From: Parasponia andersonii
Taxonomy: Eukaryota; Streptophyta; Magnoliopsida; Rosales; Cannabaceae
Direction: 5' to 3'
DNA: 64,000 nt
NCBI GenBank assembly: GCA_002914805.1
Contig: JXTB01000111.1
Span: forward strand, 531,065 to 595,064
Shown here piece after piece: positions 44,374-57,640 of the stretch; position 1 is the first letter of the stretch; the number at the start of each line of letters is the position of its first letter. The position numbers were made by a program, and so were the translations under genes. The notes under the pieces are model-generated. The model saw only the letters and a list, made by a program, of their open reading frames with translations, ran no database searches and was not told the DNA's origin.

Positions 44374-47300
44374 TACTAATTTTCTTTCTCTTAATTGTCA
44401 CTTTAAATACGCTACTATCTTGAATTGAATCGTGATAAATTCAATCTCATTATAAAGCATGGATTTGATTATATTATCTTATTGTATATTATCCTCTCTT
44501 TTTCTTTTTTTCTTTTGGGCTAATTTGGTGATTCTTTTTTTTTTTTTTTTGTGTTTTAGGGGATGCTAATTTGGTTATTTTGACTGACAATAGGGTTAAA
44601 CTATTCAAACATGTACTCTCACTCTTTCTCTTCTTTTTTCTACTATTTTTTTTGGGGGAATATTTACACCCCCGTCGGGGATAAAGCACCCCTTTTGCCA
44701 AATTATTTCTTTTGAGTACAACTTTAGCCCATTAAAAGATTATGGAACAGAACTTTGAAATTAAGGCACCTAATTCAAGTTTTAGAAAGAAAGAACTAAA
44801 ATTAAGAAAGAACATTGAGCTTAAATTAAATATAACGGAGTTAAAAGTCCTCTAAGTTATTTCCATCCAACATTCTTCTAGTACAAAACAAGGAAGAAAG
44901 CGCATTAATCCCGAAAGAGGGGGAAAAAGGCGCATTGTGCAGTTTTAAAGTCACCTACTCATCCTTATACTACCTTTTCTTTACTAAGATTGTTTCTTAT
45001 TCATGGAGAATGGTTATTCATATTAATACTTTGGACAAAATAATGGTACATCTTTCATATGTAGGATAATAAAACTTGGTAGGAATCGATCGATATGTAC
45101 GATCTAGGTTTAGAGTTTTGAGGCCATAGCATACTATTAATTCCAAACATAAGATTAAAAGCAAACGCACTGAGGTGACGAGTCAGAGTACAAAACCAAT
45201 TAAAAAGCTAGTTTTTGTATTTGGTTAATGATTTTTGTGGATTTGCCGATTGAGGCTTGGATTCTTGGAGTATGTGTAAGTATGTAAAAAGGGAAGGTCC
45301 GAAGACTGTTTATGCATAATTTTATAATAATTTTTTTTTTGAAAAATAAATATAAAAAAATGAGTTGTGTGAATTCATAAAGGTTAGTATTGTTCATTTG
45401 CAAATATTGCTTTTCAATGTAATTATACAAACCTTCCTATTTCCTTTCCGGTAAAGAATAAAGTATCACTTGTTGAAATGGAGCAATTATTAGACTGGTA
45501 ATGCCATTATTTTGAAACTCTTTTATTTTTAATTCAAGCACAATTTTTTTAATCAATTTTTTAGCAATTGCTACATGGAGTAGTAATTTTTAGATGAATC
45601 ACTCAGTCCAATTTAGTGTTTTTATTATTAAGAGGGATATTTTTATGCCACTTGATAGGTGTGAAAATAGTTTTTTTTTTTTAATTTTTTTTTTCTTTTG
45701 TTCAGGAGATGAGTATCACAGTTCAAAGCACAATCAAAATCAAACCACAAGTAAAGTCGCTGGCTCAGGATGTATTCCATCCTCAGGGCATTTCCAATCC
45801 GCTCCTCCTTTTTAGTGTAATTTTTAATCCATTCCTCCTTTTTAGTGTAATTTTTAATCCATTTTGGAGTAACTTTTAAATCAAACAAAAACTTTATCTT
45901 CAACTCATTACTTTATTTCTAACACTAAAAAGAATATTCTTAGTATATTCTTTCTTCTACATTTTTTATATAACTTTATTCTAATTGCCCATTGTTTATC
46001 AATTTCACTAATAATGCCCATGTCTAATTTTTTTACTTATTGATCCAATAGTATGTTTTATAATTTAACAAAGTTGTAAAAACTAATACATTAATAAATT
46101 ATATGTTATTAACTAAAATTACCAATTTATAAAATTAATATATTATTTAAAAGGCAAAATTACATTAAAAAAATTTAACAATGAGCACAAAATATTACAT
46201 TTAATAATTAAACATAAGCACAAATATGATAAATACGTTTCATGCACCCACATTGTAAATTAATATTTCATATTATTTATATATTAAATTTACTCCATAT
46301 AAATTTAACGATAAAATAATAATAAAGATATGGGTCATAAAAAAGAATATTTTAATTTTTTTGGTACTAAAAAATTGTTAATTTTGGCGAAAACTATGCA
46401 AGTAGGGTTAAAACTAAAAAATTCAAGATTCATTTGTGGCTTTTTTTTCAAATAAAAAAGAAAATGTTTTTATTAAAAAGGTAGAATTGGCGTTTGTGAA
46501 CAGTGTTATGTCAAATTTGATACAACACTGTCCACAATTGGGTCTAAACTCCATTTTGGAGTCCAAAAATAGCGCTAGGTTAGGTTGGGCCAGCACCCAG
46601 CGCCAAATGCCATGTTTTTTCACACTAATATAGCGATTTTGGAAAAGGCTTTAGTACTGGTTCATTTTTTTTTATTTATTTTTAAGAATGTGTTAGTACG
46701 GGCTTTTATTCGAGAAGAAAAAAAAAATTGCCATCCAGGGTAGAAGCTAATGTGGACGCTTGATTTTAAATGAAATATTTATTCGTTGAAACAACAATCT
46801 AACTATCAGATATGTTTTATTTTATTTATATATATTTTTGGGATAAGCATGTAACAATGATTAAGTTGTGTACATTGAACTTAGTAACAAATAGATTCAC
46901 AAATACGTTTTTTTTTTCCCTTTTTCAGGAACAACAAACTTATTTAACTATTTTTTGACTATAGATTATGTTCATCTAAAATTTGCCGAGTACGATTAGG
47001 CCTTCTAGTCTTTAACACCCTCAATTATTGTTCGCTAATATACGATTAGAAAATACTTCTTGTATGTGAAAGCCCGAAATCAGTTTCATGATTGCTAATA
47101 TTCCAAACGGAGTTGGTAGTAATTAGAGGTTAAGAGTCTATATGATGAATAATTGATAGCCTAGTAAGATTTTATTAATCGCTCTCTTGTTGAGTACTCC
47201 TAATCAAGCCTTTTTTTTTTTTTTTTTGAAACTATCAAGCCGTTATTTTTGAAAGACCGATAAATATCTCTTTTCAAAAACACACTGATTAAATATCATG

Positions 47301-48490
47301 CTACAAAATATGGTTTCATTGACTTTGCAAATCTTAATAGAATCACCAGCCACATTTTGGACATAAAAGCACACATTTTCTCTCGATTTCTTAGATAACC
47401 TAAACGAGGAAACACAATTTTTTTAAAACAAAAAAATGAGGAAGAAGAGTAGAAAAATATAGTAAAAAGACATGTACGAGCTGTGTACGAGGAGAACACA
47501 AGCAAAGCACGATAACACATCGTCTCATCCTTATATATGTGTATATATATATATATTGAACAAGTCCTTATATTATACCCAAAGAAAAGAAAACACATAA
47601 CCATGCTTTCAAACTGATCAACTTTAGATTTTTATTTTTGTTTTTTTATTTTCTAAAGTCAATGCAGCCGACCCAACCGTGGTGCACACGTGGAAAAGTT
47701 AGTCAATGGGCACAAAAGCTATGGAAGTTAGCTGCCCATTTACCCAATAAATAAACGACAGATAGGTCAAACTAAAATTTTTCAAAGGCGCGCGTGATAT
47801 AATGGGTATTGAAAATATCATATTTGGACCATATGGTGACCAATTTGGATTTTGGAGTTTTTTCAAAGCGGTCCATGCCTAGCCCCATTATATTTTCCAT
47901 GTGATGCAAGTCTCAAGGGAAGCTCACCCATTTTGACGGAAAAAAAAAATGAAGAAGAATTGTAAAGGGTAAAGCCCTTAAATTACCTTGAATTAATATA
48001 AACAATTTATGGTAAGAAGTGAATTTAAGCTATGAATGTGAGACAAATATATTCAAGTTCTCAAAGTTCTTTGTGCTATTTTAGTTATGGTTCTTTTGAT
48101 TAAGAACGAAAAAACTGTTACTGATAAAGAAGGTTTTAGAGATAAGAAACATAGTTTTTTTATTAGGAAAAAAAAATTCACAATGCAAGGTCAATTTAGT
48201 CCGACAAACCTTTAGCTATTTCCACATCATATTGTCTGTCTCTGCACTTTGTTTTTGTTTCTATTCCCTCCCCCCCTTTTTTTTTTTTGTTTTGGTATTT
48301 TATTTCCTTTTAAAATTTCGGGTCAACTCCGACTTTTCATTATGTATATACAATTATTATCAACTATTGTTATTTTATCCCAAAAAAAATGTATTTTTAT
48401 ATTCCAGGAAAAACTTCACATAATCTTAAATTTCTTACCCTAGTTGATAGTAATTTCATAATTTTAAAAATTGTAACTAATCTCCTTCAA
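44374..48490. other. AT-rich intergenic DNA
   Basis: No gene supported. A 31 bp phrase (CTCCTTTTTAGTGTAATTTTT) is tandemly doubled at about 45803-45860. Near 46540 ACTCCATTTTGGAGT is a small hairpin, a word common in plant MITEs. T-rich runs near 47210 and 48270. Confidence 0.45.
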
Positions 48491-48650
48491 CAAAAAAAAA
48501 TTGTAACTAATCTCTAAATTTTTTTTGGTGTAGAATTTATTTCAATTAAAAATGTTTTTGTGATTTCCTAATATCAAAATTTGTAACTAATCTCTAAAGT
48601 TTTTTATTTGGTGTAGAATTTATTTCAATTAAAAATGTTTTTTACATTAT
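48491..48650. repeat. Tandem duplication of about 82 bp
   Basis: TTGTAACTAATCTCTAAA, GGTGTAGAATTTATTTCAAT and TAAAAATGTTTTT occur twice, at about 48500-48563 and 48582-48645. A third partial TTGTAACTAATCTC lies at 48470. Confidence 0.7.
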
Positions 48651-50980
48651 GTAAAGTAAATGCATGTTTATAATATAACTCTAAATGGTCTAATATTGGT
48701 AAAAATAATGCTAAACATTTCATCTCATACTCCACTCTTTCAATAGAACCTCAATGTGCATATGATTTGTCACAATAATATTCTATCTATCTATAGTGAC
48801 TTGTTAGATATTATTAAAAAAAGTGGTAAACTATACGCCTACTTTAGTATATATATATATATATATATAAATAAAGAAATAAAGTGATACTACAAAAAAG
48901 AGCACAATATTAATATATGAATAGAGCTATCAAACAAGTTTTGTTGTGACGCACAACTCATTAAATTTAGGCACAAATGTATTGTATCGTACTCATTTTT
49001 TAGTAGTGTCGTGATGACGATTCAAAATCACTAGCCCAATATAACACATTGACTTATGCTTAATCATGATGTGCCGTGTCAGTCTTTGTGCCTAGATGTG
49101 CTAATTTATTTGAGCCAAAACTAGTGTATTTAATTTTAAAAAAAAATCATTTTAGTCCCGTTTTATAAATATTTTTTTCCAAGCCATTCATATATGTCCA
49201 AAAAATAAAAATAACGTAATAAATTAAAGATAAAATTTTAATTTACAAAATATTGCAAATCATAATTGATCCTAGATTGTCTCCCAATTAGATTGGTATT
49301 TTTATATTAAAAAAATAATTTAAAATAATACATGTGTAACATACTAATATTTTGTGACTACGTGCTAATATGTCATATCATACTGTTTTGATAGATCGTG
49401 ACATGCCATACCTATATACCTATAAACATGATATATTGTGCTCAACTCATCATGCTTAAGTTGTGAGCCTGACACGGCCCATAAAATTGAACTATGTCTA
49501 GTACGACCCATATTTTAGCGTGTTGTATCGTGTTATGCTTAAATCATGTTGTGTCGTATCGTACCATATTGCTATACTAAATGGGATAGTCCGGCGCTCT
49601 TTTTTTGCTCAATACGTGAATACACATATAGGAAACATGTGACAATTACGTACCCTTGCGTGCTAAATAGTCAACTTACCCTACATCGAAGTAGACCTTA
49701 ATTGTCAAATAATTATTTATTTAAAAGACAGGTGCTACATCAGTACTACATTGGTCACATATATTGTTTTTTTTTTTTTAACGGCAAAAACAGCTCCTGA
49801 ACTATCAGTTTGTACTAATATGATCTCAAAATTTTAATTATAAAATTTTAATTATAGCATTTAAGTTATTAAATTTTCTTATTTGAGATAATTTGTTCAT
49901 CAAATTATCTAAATTATAAATTGCTGTTATTTTTTTTTTACAAAATATACACGAAGAGTACGTAATAGTATTTGAAAGATAATCTATAAATTTTAAGTAT
50001 AAAGATGAATAATAAAAAAAATCTCTAAATTTATAATTCTAAGAATCTTAAAAATGTGAATAATTCATTTTTTTTATTTTCTCTAAATCATTTTATTCAA
50101 TTTATTTTTTTTTGAATACACTTTTATGCTGTACAACGTACTTCTCATAAATTGCAATTAAGATAATCAATAGACTAAATTGCTTCAAATCGGAAACATC
50201 GAGTGCTTCTATAATTAGAATTTTGATTTTTTTAAATAAAAATAATAAAATAAGATAACGAATCCTCTATTTTTTAAAAAAAATAAAAATAAAAACAAAA
50301 ACATTAATGAGTTTTTTTTAAGGGAATTAATGAGAGTTTTAAATCAGTTCAATTAATGCATATGAACGGAAGACAAGTTCGCTGCTTTGGCTTTTAGTTA
50401 CCTAAGTCTCCTTGACAATGTAGTGTGACAGGATTTCGATAAGGAAGGTATGAAATACAAATAAAAAACAATCAATCACCATCGACAGTAGTAAGAGTTT
50501 TTTTTCTTTTTTCATATTTTCATACACGTATATAAGTATATTCTACTCACATTTTAATTTATTTATGATAAATTAGTAAGATTACTTATTATTTATAATC
50601 TTAGTTCTAAATTCGAATTACTTATGTGAAAAATTATTATTCTTAATAAAATATGCGAAGAGTGGATAATAATAAATATTTTATTTTAATATGTAATAAA
50701 TATAGATAATTAGTTAAGTTTTATTTATTTTTTATTTAAAAGAGTATACTCCACCAAGACGAATATCGCTGCTTTAATTGCTTATAATTTTACAAAGTTG
50801 GAGTTTTCGAACGTATATATACTCGTTAAATTAGGCAAGTCATAATCACATGTTCATAATTGCTGCGAAATAATATAAACAAATTCTCCATCTCCAGTAT
50901 TTAGGGAAGAATAATTAAAAATAAAATAAATAAAAAAATGCCAACCAACCACGCTCGTGGTTTTTCCGTTTTTGCTTGGG
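48651..50980. other. AT-rich intergenic DNA with decayed repeat
   Basis: The stretch 48920-49590 contains TGTCGTGT/ATCGTACC words in both orientations, as in plant non-autonomous hAT-like elements, but I cannot fix its ends. The remainder is AT-rich without signals. No gene supported. Confidence 0.4.
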
Positions 50981-50981
50981 A

Positions 50982-51254
50982 TTATATAGATAGACAGAAA
51001 AAAAAAAGTTTTTTAAGCAAATAAATAATTAAGGAAATAAAAAAAAAAAGGGAAAAAAGTTGGTGTCTTACTTTACAATCTCGTAAATAAAATGGCAAAT
51101 GGTTCTCGGAATTAACAGAGCCATAGCTTTTCAAGATTCGTCTAACACGTCCAAGTGTGTTCGGCAATACTCGTGAGTCAGGTTCATCGTGATACATGTT
51201 ACAAGTACAAAATGTTAAATAGTAAAAAGCAACTTTCCTAGATACATCAATCAA
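50982..51254 (-). other. Unrecognised minus-strand ORF with a donor-like end
   Basis: A protein-like stretch NMYHDEPDSRVLPNTLGRVR followed by ILKSYGSVNSENHLPFYLRD ends near a GTAAGACA donor-like site (complement of about 51065-51072). The following codons are low-complexity and probably not coding. Upstream there are stops in the same frame. I do not recognise the family; it may be a relic exon. Confidence 0.2.
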
Positions 51255-51918
51255 GGGACTGAACCATTTTTTTATGTTCTTTTAACTTGTATTTTCTGCA
51301 AATAAATGTCGAATTTGAAATTGATTTGCGTGACGAATGATGATGATAACATAACCAGCAAACAAAACATATTTAAAAGAAAACAATCATACTGAAAAAT
51401 AACCATAAAATTCATTTTGGTCCAAATTACTCTTGCTCGAGCTGACAAGGTTGTTAGCACCTGATATTACGAATACTAATCATGAAATTAATGATACTCC
51501 TAAAACAATAATGTTACAGTCATTTTGACCAAAATTACAACTTTTTATGGGCCCGTGGGCCAATGCTACGCAAATAACTCTATTAGTATTGTTAAATGTT
51601 TATAGAATGTTTTGCTCTAGATATTACATGCCTAATTTGATAAAAGTTTTAATGAGAAATATATCAAGTTCGAATCTTCCATTTCTTAAATTGGATTAAA
51701 TAATCATATTTACATTTATTATTATTTAGTAAAAGTAGAATAGTCTCTTATCTTCTTTGTTCATACACTTTATCTATACCATACCCTATTTTTCATGTAC
51801 ATTTTATTATTCTAATTAGTAATTGTACCAAGCAAGTCCTAAAATATATGTATACTACTTAAACACACAAACACTTTATCGATCAAGATATATGCATATA
51901 TATATATATAGGGTATAT
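51255..51918. other. AT-rich intergenic DNA
   Basis: No gene supported. A (TA)n tract at about 51894-51909. Confidence 0.45.
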
Positions 51919-51924
51919 ACTTAT

Positions 51925-52167
51925 ATGGCACCAATCCCGTAGATATTTTTTTTTTTTACCTATGCATAGGTATCAATTTAGCCAATAAAAATTTAGCATG
52001 TATATTTTTTTATTGTAAAAAATAAGAAAGAGAACGAGCATTAATGATGCACGTCTTTTCGTGCACTTCATTATAGCCATTAGATCACCATCTAATGGTG
52101 ATCCAATGGCTAAAAAAAAATATCTACCCATAGGTAAAAAAAAAATATCTATTGGACTGATAACCAT
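51925..52167. mobile_element. MITE-like element
   Basis: Flanked by ACTTAT (51919-51924, 52168-52173). The ends are inverted: ATGGCACCAATCCCGTAGAT on the left, the complement ATGGTTATCAGTCCAATAGA on the right. Both arms continue with a T run and ACCTATG. An inner palindrome TAGATCACCATCTAATGGTG lies near 52081. No coding capacity. Confidence 0.55.
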
Positions 52168-52247
52168 ACTTATATATATATATATAATAATTACTAAAAC
52201 AAACCAAGACTTTTTGTAGGAGTAATCGACATATACATAAGTAAGTA

Positions 52248-52412
52248 CCGTGTGCTAATTAGGGCTAATTCAGTTGGTTCAAGACTTGAAGGATGTGTGT
52301 GTGAGTTTGGAGGGTCACCGGTTCAAACCTTGGTAGAATGTGTGTATTATTTTCCTTTAAATTTGTAGTAAGTAATCATCATTAGTTAAATCTAATTTCT
52401 TTTTAATAAAAA
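52248..52412 (+). mobile_element. SINE, tRNA-derived
   Basis: A 165 bp unit flanked by the 9 bp direct repeat AAGTAAGTA (52239-52247, 52413-52421). It contains GGGCTAATTCAGTTGGTTCA (box A-like) and GGTTCAAACC (box B) about 35 bp apart, as in an RNA polymerase III promoter. It ends in TTTTTAATAAAAAA. Tail words match the SINE at 44154. Confidence 0.8.
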
Positions 52413-52421
52413 AAGTAAGTA

Positions 52422-53900
52422 TGTGATTTAAATTTCTTGGAAATTATTTGAATGTGACTAATAAGCTTAAATATTTGATAAATCGTTTATATGGTCTTAT
52501 ATCATGCATTAATAGGACTTTTGGATAATCATGATATATTAATTTTCATTCACGGATTGTATACAAAATGAATAAAAGATAAATTAATAAAAAAAAAGTC
52601 TAAGCTTACTAATTCCGCGACCATTCTCTTGTGCGTATTTAATCTGTAACAAAGAGAAAAGAAAATGGAAAATGGATAATTTTTTCTTTATATGTATTCA
52701 CATATCAATTAATTACACATAAACGAAAACTTAGTCTTTTCTTCACTCATTGTTTCTTATTTCTCTTTCATTCTCTTTCCATTCATTCAACGTATTTTCA
52801 TTCAACATATTTTCCGATTTTGGCTTCAACTAGAGCGGAGAAGAACCTAAGTATTTCTTCAAATCTTAGAATGCGTGCTCGCATTTTTCGGTCCACTCAA
52901 ACTTCTTCAATCTCTTTAGTACCTCGAAGAATAGTTGGCATTTATCAGTTGATATTGAGTGTATATTTGGATGGAATCTCTAAAGCCCTACTAATATCTT
53001 AATAAATAGAAGGAAAAAGGTGAAGTTTTCTTTTTCGTGTTTGACTTTCTAAGAATAAGAAATTATGTGATATATAACACATGATAATTGATAGGGCCTA
53101 TCAGTTTGTATCTTAATCACATTTATATGACAAATTTTATAGTTAAAAAGGAATTGCCTTACAAACCTTTGTAAAACAAAAAAATAATAATATATATATA
53201 TATATGGTTATCAAAGTATTTTTTTTAGATATTGTATCATTATTTAATGATGATTTGACGATTATAATAAAGTACATAAAAAGATGTATATCATTAATGT
53301 TATTTGTTTTTTCTACTTTTTATAATAAAAAATATGCATATTAGATTGGTGAAAGAAAAATACCTATGAATTAGTATTCTATATATATTTATATTACAAC
53401 AACCCTCTTTAAAATTCAAAAGAATTACACAAAGACTCATTCTATTAGTTAAATTTGATTAAAATTTTACTTTTAATCATTAAGTTTTCATTTAACTTAT
53501 TATTTTCATTAAAACAACACTTAATTGTCAAAATAAAAAGAACAACCTAGTTAAATTGTGAAAATGTCATTGATATTGAAAAAAAAAAACTAGAGGTGTT
53601 GCTGTTATTTTGGCATAAAATAAGTATCAGTATTATTCTTTTAATAAAAACATAACTATCAGTAATTGCTGCAAAATTATCACATATAAATAGTTTTTCA
53701 AGTATCTCTCAAAAAAAAAAAAAAGTTTTTCAAGTAATAAATATCCCGAAATGGGTTAGTCAGAGCAGTTAGTAAGAAAATTAATAGAAAGTTAGAAACA
53801 AATCAAAGGTTAAAAAATAAATAAAATCTTTATTTTATTATTATTATTATTGTTGTTGTTGTCGCTGATTATTATAGTTTTTTAATAAAAGAAAAGACAG
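52422..53900. other. AT-rich intergenic DNA
   Basis: No gene supported. A (TA)n tract at about 53190-53205 and a (TTA)n/(TTG)n tract at about 53833-53862 just upstream of the phosphate transporter promoter. Confidence 0.45.
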
Positions 53901-54016
53901 GTGGTCACAGTCACAGGTGTGGAAAGTAGAGAAAGTAAAGCGGCGTCGTAAAGGCAGAGTGGGGGGTTGGCCTTTGGCCAGGGGAGGGACAGAGAAGCGC
54001 GCGAAGAAAGTGGGGG

Positions 54017-54024
54017 GAATATAC
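54017..54024 (+). promoter_or_regulatory. P1BS element upstream of PHT1
   Basis: GAATATAC fits the palindromic consensus GNATATNC, bound by PHR1-type MYB factors under phosphate starvation. It lies about 40 bp upstream of a TATA-like TTTATATT (54064-54071). Position in a PHT1 promoter makes function likely, but an eight-base degenerate motif also occurs by chance. Confidence 0.65.
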
Positions 54025-54208
54025 TCGAGAATATTTTGGGTCTTTAAGAGCCTAGGCGTTGCGTTTATATTCACACCCAACTCCCCTCCTTTTCTCTCCA
54101 CGGCCTCTTATTTTCTCTTCTCCCAAACACTTTTTTTCTCTCCCTCTCTCAACTCTTTTTCTTACTAATTTCCTCGCACAAGAAAAACATCAAGGAAAAA
54201 AAAAACAG

Positions 54209-55964
54209 GTCAGTACTAAACAAAATGTTACGTTATGTTATGATATGTTTATGTTATATAGTATAGGCTTACATTTGATTGTCACGTTTCATTATTTATT
54301 TATTTTTTTCATTGGCTTTCCTTGTTACTGGGAAGAGTCCAAGACTATTCCTTTTTCATGTCTTTCCTTCTCTTTATGGGATATCTGGTTTTTTTTTTTT
54401 TTTTTTTTTGTAATTAACGTACAGCATAATCATACATGCATTAATTTTGTTTATCTGTAAGATGACAGATGACTCATCTGGGGTTGTCAAAGATTTTGGT
54501 TATTGAAGAAAGAAATTAAAAAAAAAAAATGCATGTGGATGTGGTTTATGGTTGGAGCTGCGTACGTCCGAAAATATAGCCATGGTTAACGGAAAAAATG
54601 GTCGTCTATTATTTTGTATATTTATATATTTTGCAAAAAAAATTTAAAAAAATTGTTCACTTGATTCTTGGATCTTGCAATATCATTTTTCGTGTGGCAT
54701 GGGCGTATGGCATTTAGTGCTCTTTTTGTAATACTTAATTTTTTTTCTATTTTAATATTTTCTATATTCAACGTACTTTTCTGACCTATATCTACTCTGT
54801 AGAAAGCAAATAATGATTTTTATTTTACTTAATAAACTCTGTTCTGTTCCCTGAATTTAGATGGTTCAACAACCCTTTGAAGTGTTTTATAATTAGCTAA
54901 TCTTGAAATGTTTTATATTCCACCGCCCATTACTGGCATTGCTTTTTTAACATTAAATTTTATGTTTACAGTCACAATTCCTGTTTTGAAGCTATCTCCA
55001 TTTTATTTGTTTTATGACTTTTTTAGCTTTAATCTCTTGAGACTTTTCCGCATTTCTTATTTTCTCAGTTAATTTCCAGAGGAGTAGGTTGGAATATTAG
55101 TTTCCGTCATTTTTTTTGTAAAACACAAAAACAAAAATGTATATATATATAGATAGCAACCAAATAAATAGGTATTTTATTAAATATATATATATTTTTA
55201 TTTATTATAAAATTTTATAAATTAAAACGAGATAACTATGTACCATATATATGCCATATATATATATATATATATTTGTGTAGGTCTGGTGTTGATTTTT
55301 CAGTAATATTTAGGTATGGTATATGTCAATTTGTCATTACATGTTTTTTTCTTATTTGGGGTAGAGTTTATGCGCCTGTGTGGTCGTCACAGTATGTCTC
55401 CTTTTGTTTAATCACGAGTTTTGTCCTTTCTTTTTCTTTTCCTTTGGTTATGGAGGTTTTGCTTAAAAGATTGATTAACCTTTTCACATCCAGATAAACT
55501 TGTTCTATTTGCATGATATCACTACTCACTTCACTTTCTTTTTTACATTTTTTTTTTTTGGGAAATTAACCCATGTAAACTCGGTCATCCCAGTACACTC
55601 CAAATGTCTAAAGGAGACAAGAAAATTAGGATCAACTGGGCCTACTACATCATGAGTTGACTAAGATACCCTTCTGGTTTGAAAATGTGGTAATTAGTCC
55701 ATTATATAATTGAGGGACATTATGGTAAGTGACATATGCATACTCAACTTTCAACACTAGTGGTCCAAAACTTATCGACGTACAATGACATGTTATTCAA
55801 ACCTTTCCATGTGATTCATGAAGCTTTGATCAATATTTGGATTGCCTAATCAATTTTCTTTTCTCTTCCCTATGTCTTGAAGATTCAAAAGTTAATTAAA
55901 CCATTACAAAATATCTGTCCATGTATCGGTAGCACCATATCTTAATCTGGTTTAACTTTTGCAG
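54209..55964 (+). other. Probable intron in the 5' leader of PHT1
   Basis: AAAAACAG then GTCAGTAC marks a donor at 54209, at the end of a CT-rich leader-like stretch (54070-54208). TTTAACTTTTGCAG ends at 55964, an acceptor 53 bases before the ATG. The length would be 1756 bp. Leader introns are known in PHT1 genes. Not shown by transcripts here. Confidence 0.55.
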
Positions 55965-56017
55965 GGAAGGGGGAAAAAAAAAAAAAAAGCTTGTGAGAGC
56001 TTTGTAGCTAGGGAGCC

Positions 56018-57640
56018 ATGGCTGGTGAACAACTACATGTTCTCAACGCACTAGACGTAGCTAAAACACAATGGTACCATTTCACAGCAATCATCATAGC
56101 CGGGATGGGATTCTTCACCGACGCCTACGATCTCTTCTGCATATCCTTGGTCACCAAGTTACTTGGCCGCATATACTACCACGTTGATGGCGCGGAGAAG
56201 CCAGGAACTTTGCCTCCTAATGTCTCAGCCGCTGTTAATGGCGTGGCGTTCTGCGGAACATTAGCCGGGCAGCTCTTCTTCGGCTGGCTTGGTGACAAGA
56301 TGGGAAGAAAGAGAGTCTATGGGATGACCCTTATGTTGATGGTCATATGCTCTGTAGCCTCAGGTCTTTCCTTTGGACATACCCCAAAATCTGTCATGGC
56401 TACACTTTGCTTCTTCCGATTCTGGCTCGGTTTCGGCATAGGCGGAGACTATCCGCTTTCTGCTACAATCATGTCCGAGTATGCTAACAAGAAGACTCGT
56501 GGTGCTTTCATTGCTGCAGTCTTCGCTATGCAGGGTTTTGGTATTTTGGCTGGTGGTTTGTTTGCTATTATAGTCTCTGCTTCCTTTAAAACCCAATTCG
56601 ATGCCCCAGCTTATGAGGTTGATCCGATTGGATCGACTGTTCCTCAAGCCGATTATGTTTGGAGGATCATTCTAATGGTTGGAGCTCTCCCGGCTGGACT
56701 GACTTACTACTGGCGAATGAAGATGCCTGAAACTGCACGTTATACAGCTCTTGTGGCCAAGAACTTGAAACAAGCAGCTGCTGATATGTCGAAGGTTTTG
56801 CAGGTTGAGATAGATGCTGAACCCCAGAAAGTTGTGCAATCATCTGAGAAACCCGTCAATTCATTTGGTTTATTCTCAAAGGAGTTTTTGCATAGACATG
56901 GCCTTCACTTGCTTGGAACCACTAGTACTTGGTTCTTGCTTGACATCGCTTTCTACAGTCAAAATCTGTTCCAAAAGGACATCTTCAGTGCCATTGGATG
57001 GATCCCTTCTGCAAAGACCATGAATGCCCTTGAGGAAGTTTACAAGATTGCCAGAGCTCAAACTCTTATTGCTCTCTGCAGTACTGTGCCTGGCTACTGG
57101 TTTACAGTGGCTCTCATTGACAAGATGGGAAGATTTGCTATTCAGTTGATGGGTTTCTTCTTCATGACAGTGTTCATGTTTGCTTTGGCAATTCCTTACA
57201 ACCACTGGACTCACAAGGACAACCGAATTGGGTTCGTGTTGTTGTACTCGTTGACCTTCTTCTTCGCGAATTTTGGGCCTAACGCCACCACATTCGTCGT
57301 GCCAGCGGAGATTTTCCCGGCTAGGCTCCGGTCTACTTGTCATGGAATCTCAGCAGCATCAGGAAAGCTTGGGGCTATGGTTGGCGCATTCGGGTTCTTG
57401 TACTTGGCTCAAAACAAGGACAAGGCCAAGGCTGATGCAGGGTACCCTGCTGGGATTGGAGTGAGAAACTCACTCATTGTATTGGGTGTAGTCAACTTTT
57501 TGGGCATGGTGTTTACTTTCTTGGTGCCTGAATCAAAAGGCAAGTCATTGGAGGAGATGTCTGGTGAGAATGAAGATGAAAATGGGGAAGTGGAGTTGGA
57601 ACAACCATCAGGGTATAACAATAGGACAGTCCCAGTTTAG
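56018..57640 (+). CDS. High-affinity phosphate transporter, PHT1 family
   Basis: Single uninterrupted ORF of 540 residues, the usual PHT1 length (about 520-550). ATG 56018 sits in GGAGCCATGGCT, a good plant start context, and the N-terminus [20 protein letters not shown] is family-typical. It is a major facilitator superfamily Pi:H+ symporter of the plasma membrane with 12 predicted membrane segments in two halves and a central loop at about 236-290. The PHT1 signature [13 protein letters not shown] is at 142-154. Acidic residues at the expected Pi/proton site are present: Asp38 (DAYDLF), Asp144 (in the signature) and Asp309 (WFLLDI). The family motifs [10 protein letters not shown] (89-98) and PESKGKS (504-510) are intact. 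The C-terminus is acidic. A P1BS site and a leader intron upstream suggest phosphate-starvation induction. No stop or frameshift. The subfamily member cannot be assigned. Confidence 0.97.
   Translation: MAGEQLHVLNALDVAKTQWYHFTAIIIAGMGFFTDAYDLFCISLVTKLLGRIYYHVDGAEKPGTLPPNVSAAVNGVAFCGTLAGQLFFGWLGDKMGRKRVYGMTLMLMVICSVASGLSFGHTPKSVMATLCFFRFWLGFGIGGDYPLSATIMSEYANKKTRGAFIAAVFAMQGFGILAGGLFAIIVSASFKTQFDAPAYEVDPIGSTVPQADYVWRIILMVGALPAGLTYYWRMKMPETARYTALVAKNLKQAAADMSKVLQVEIDAEPQKVVQSSEKPVNSFGLFSKEFLHRHGLHLLGTTSTWFLLDIAFYSQNLFQKDIFSAIGWIPSAKTMNALEEVYKIARAQTLIALCSTVPGYWFTVALIDKMGRFAIQLMGFFFMTVFMFALAIPYNHWTHKDNRIGFVLLYSLTFFFANFGPNATTFVVPAEIFPARLRSTCHGISAASGKLGAMVGAFGFLYLAQNKDKAKADAGYPAGIGVRNSLIVLGVVNFLGMVFTFLVPESKGKSLEEMSGENEDENGEVELEQPSGYNNRTVPV

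Noticed and set aside
45785..46620. Possible MITE with GGGCATTTCC and GGCATTT ends
   Set aside because: Only seven bases are shared between the proposed ends, and no target duplication was found.
54059..54460. 133-codon ORF upstream of PHT1
   Set aside because: It covers the CT-rich leader and the start of the probable leader intron; composition is low-complexity with Phe runs.
56360..57621. Minus-strand and other-frame ORFs of 60-155 codons
   Set aside because: They are shadows of the phosphate transporter gene.
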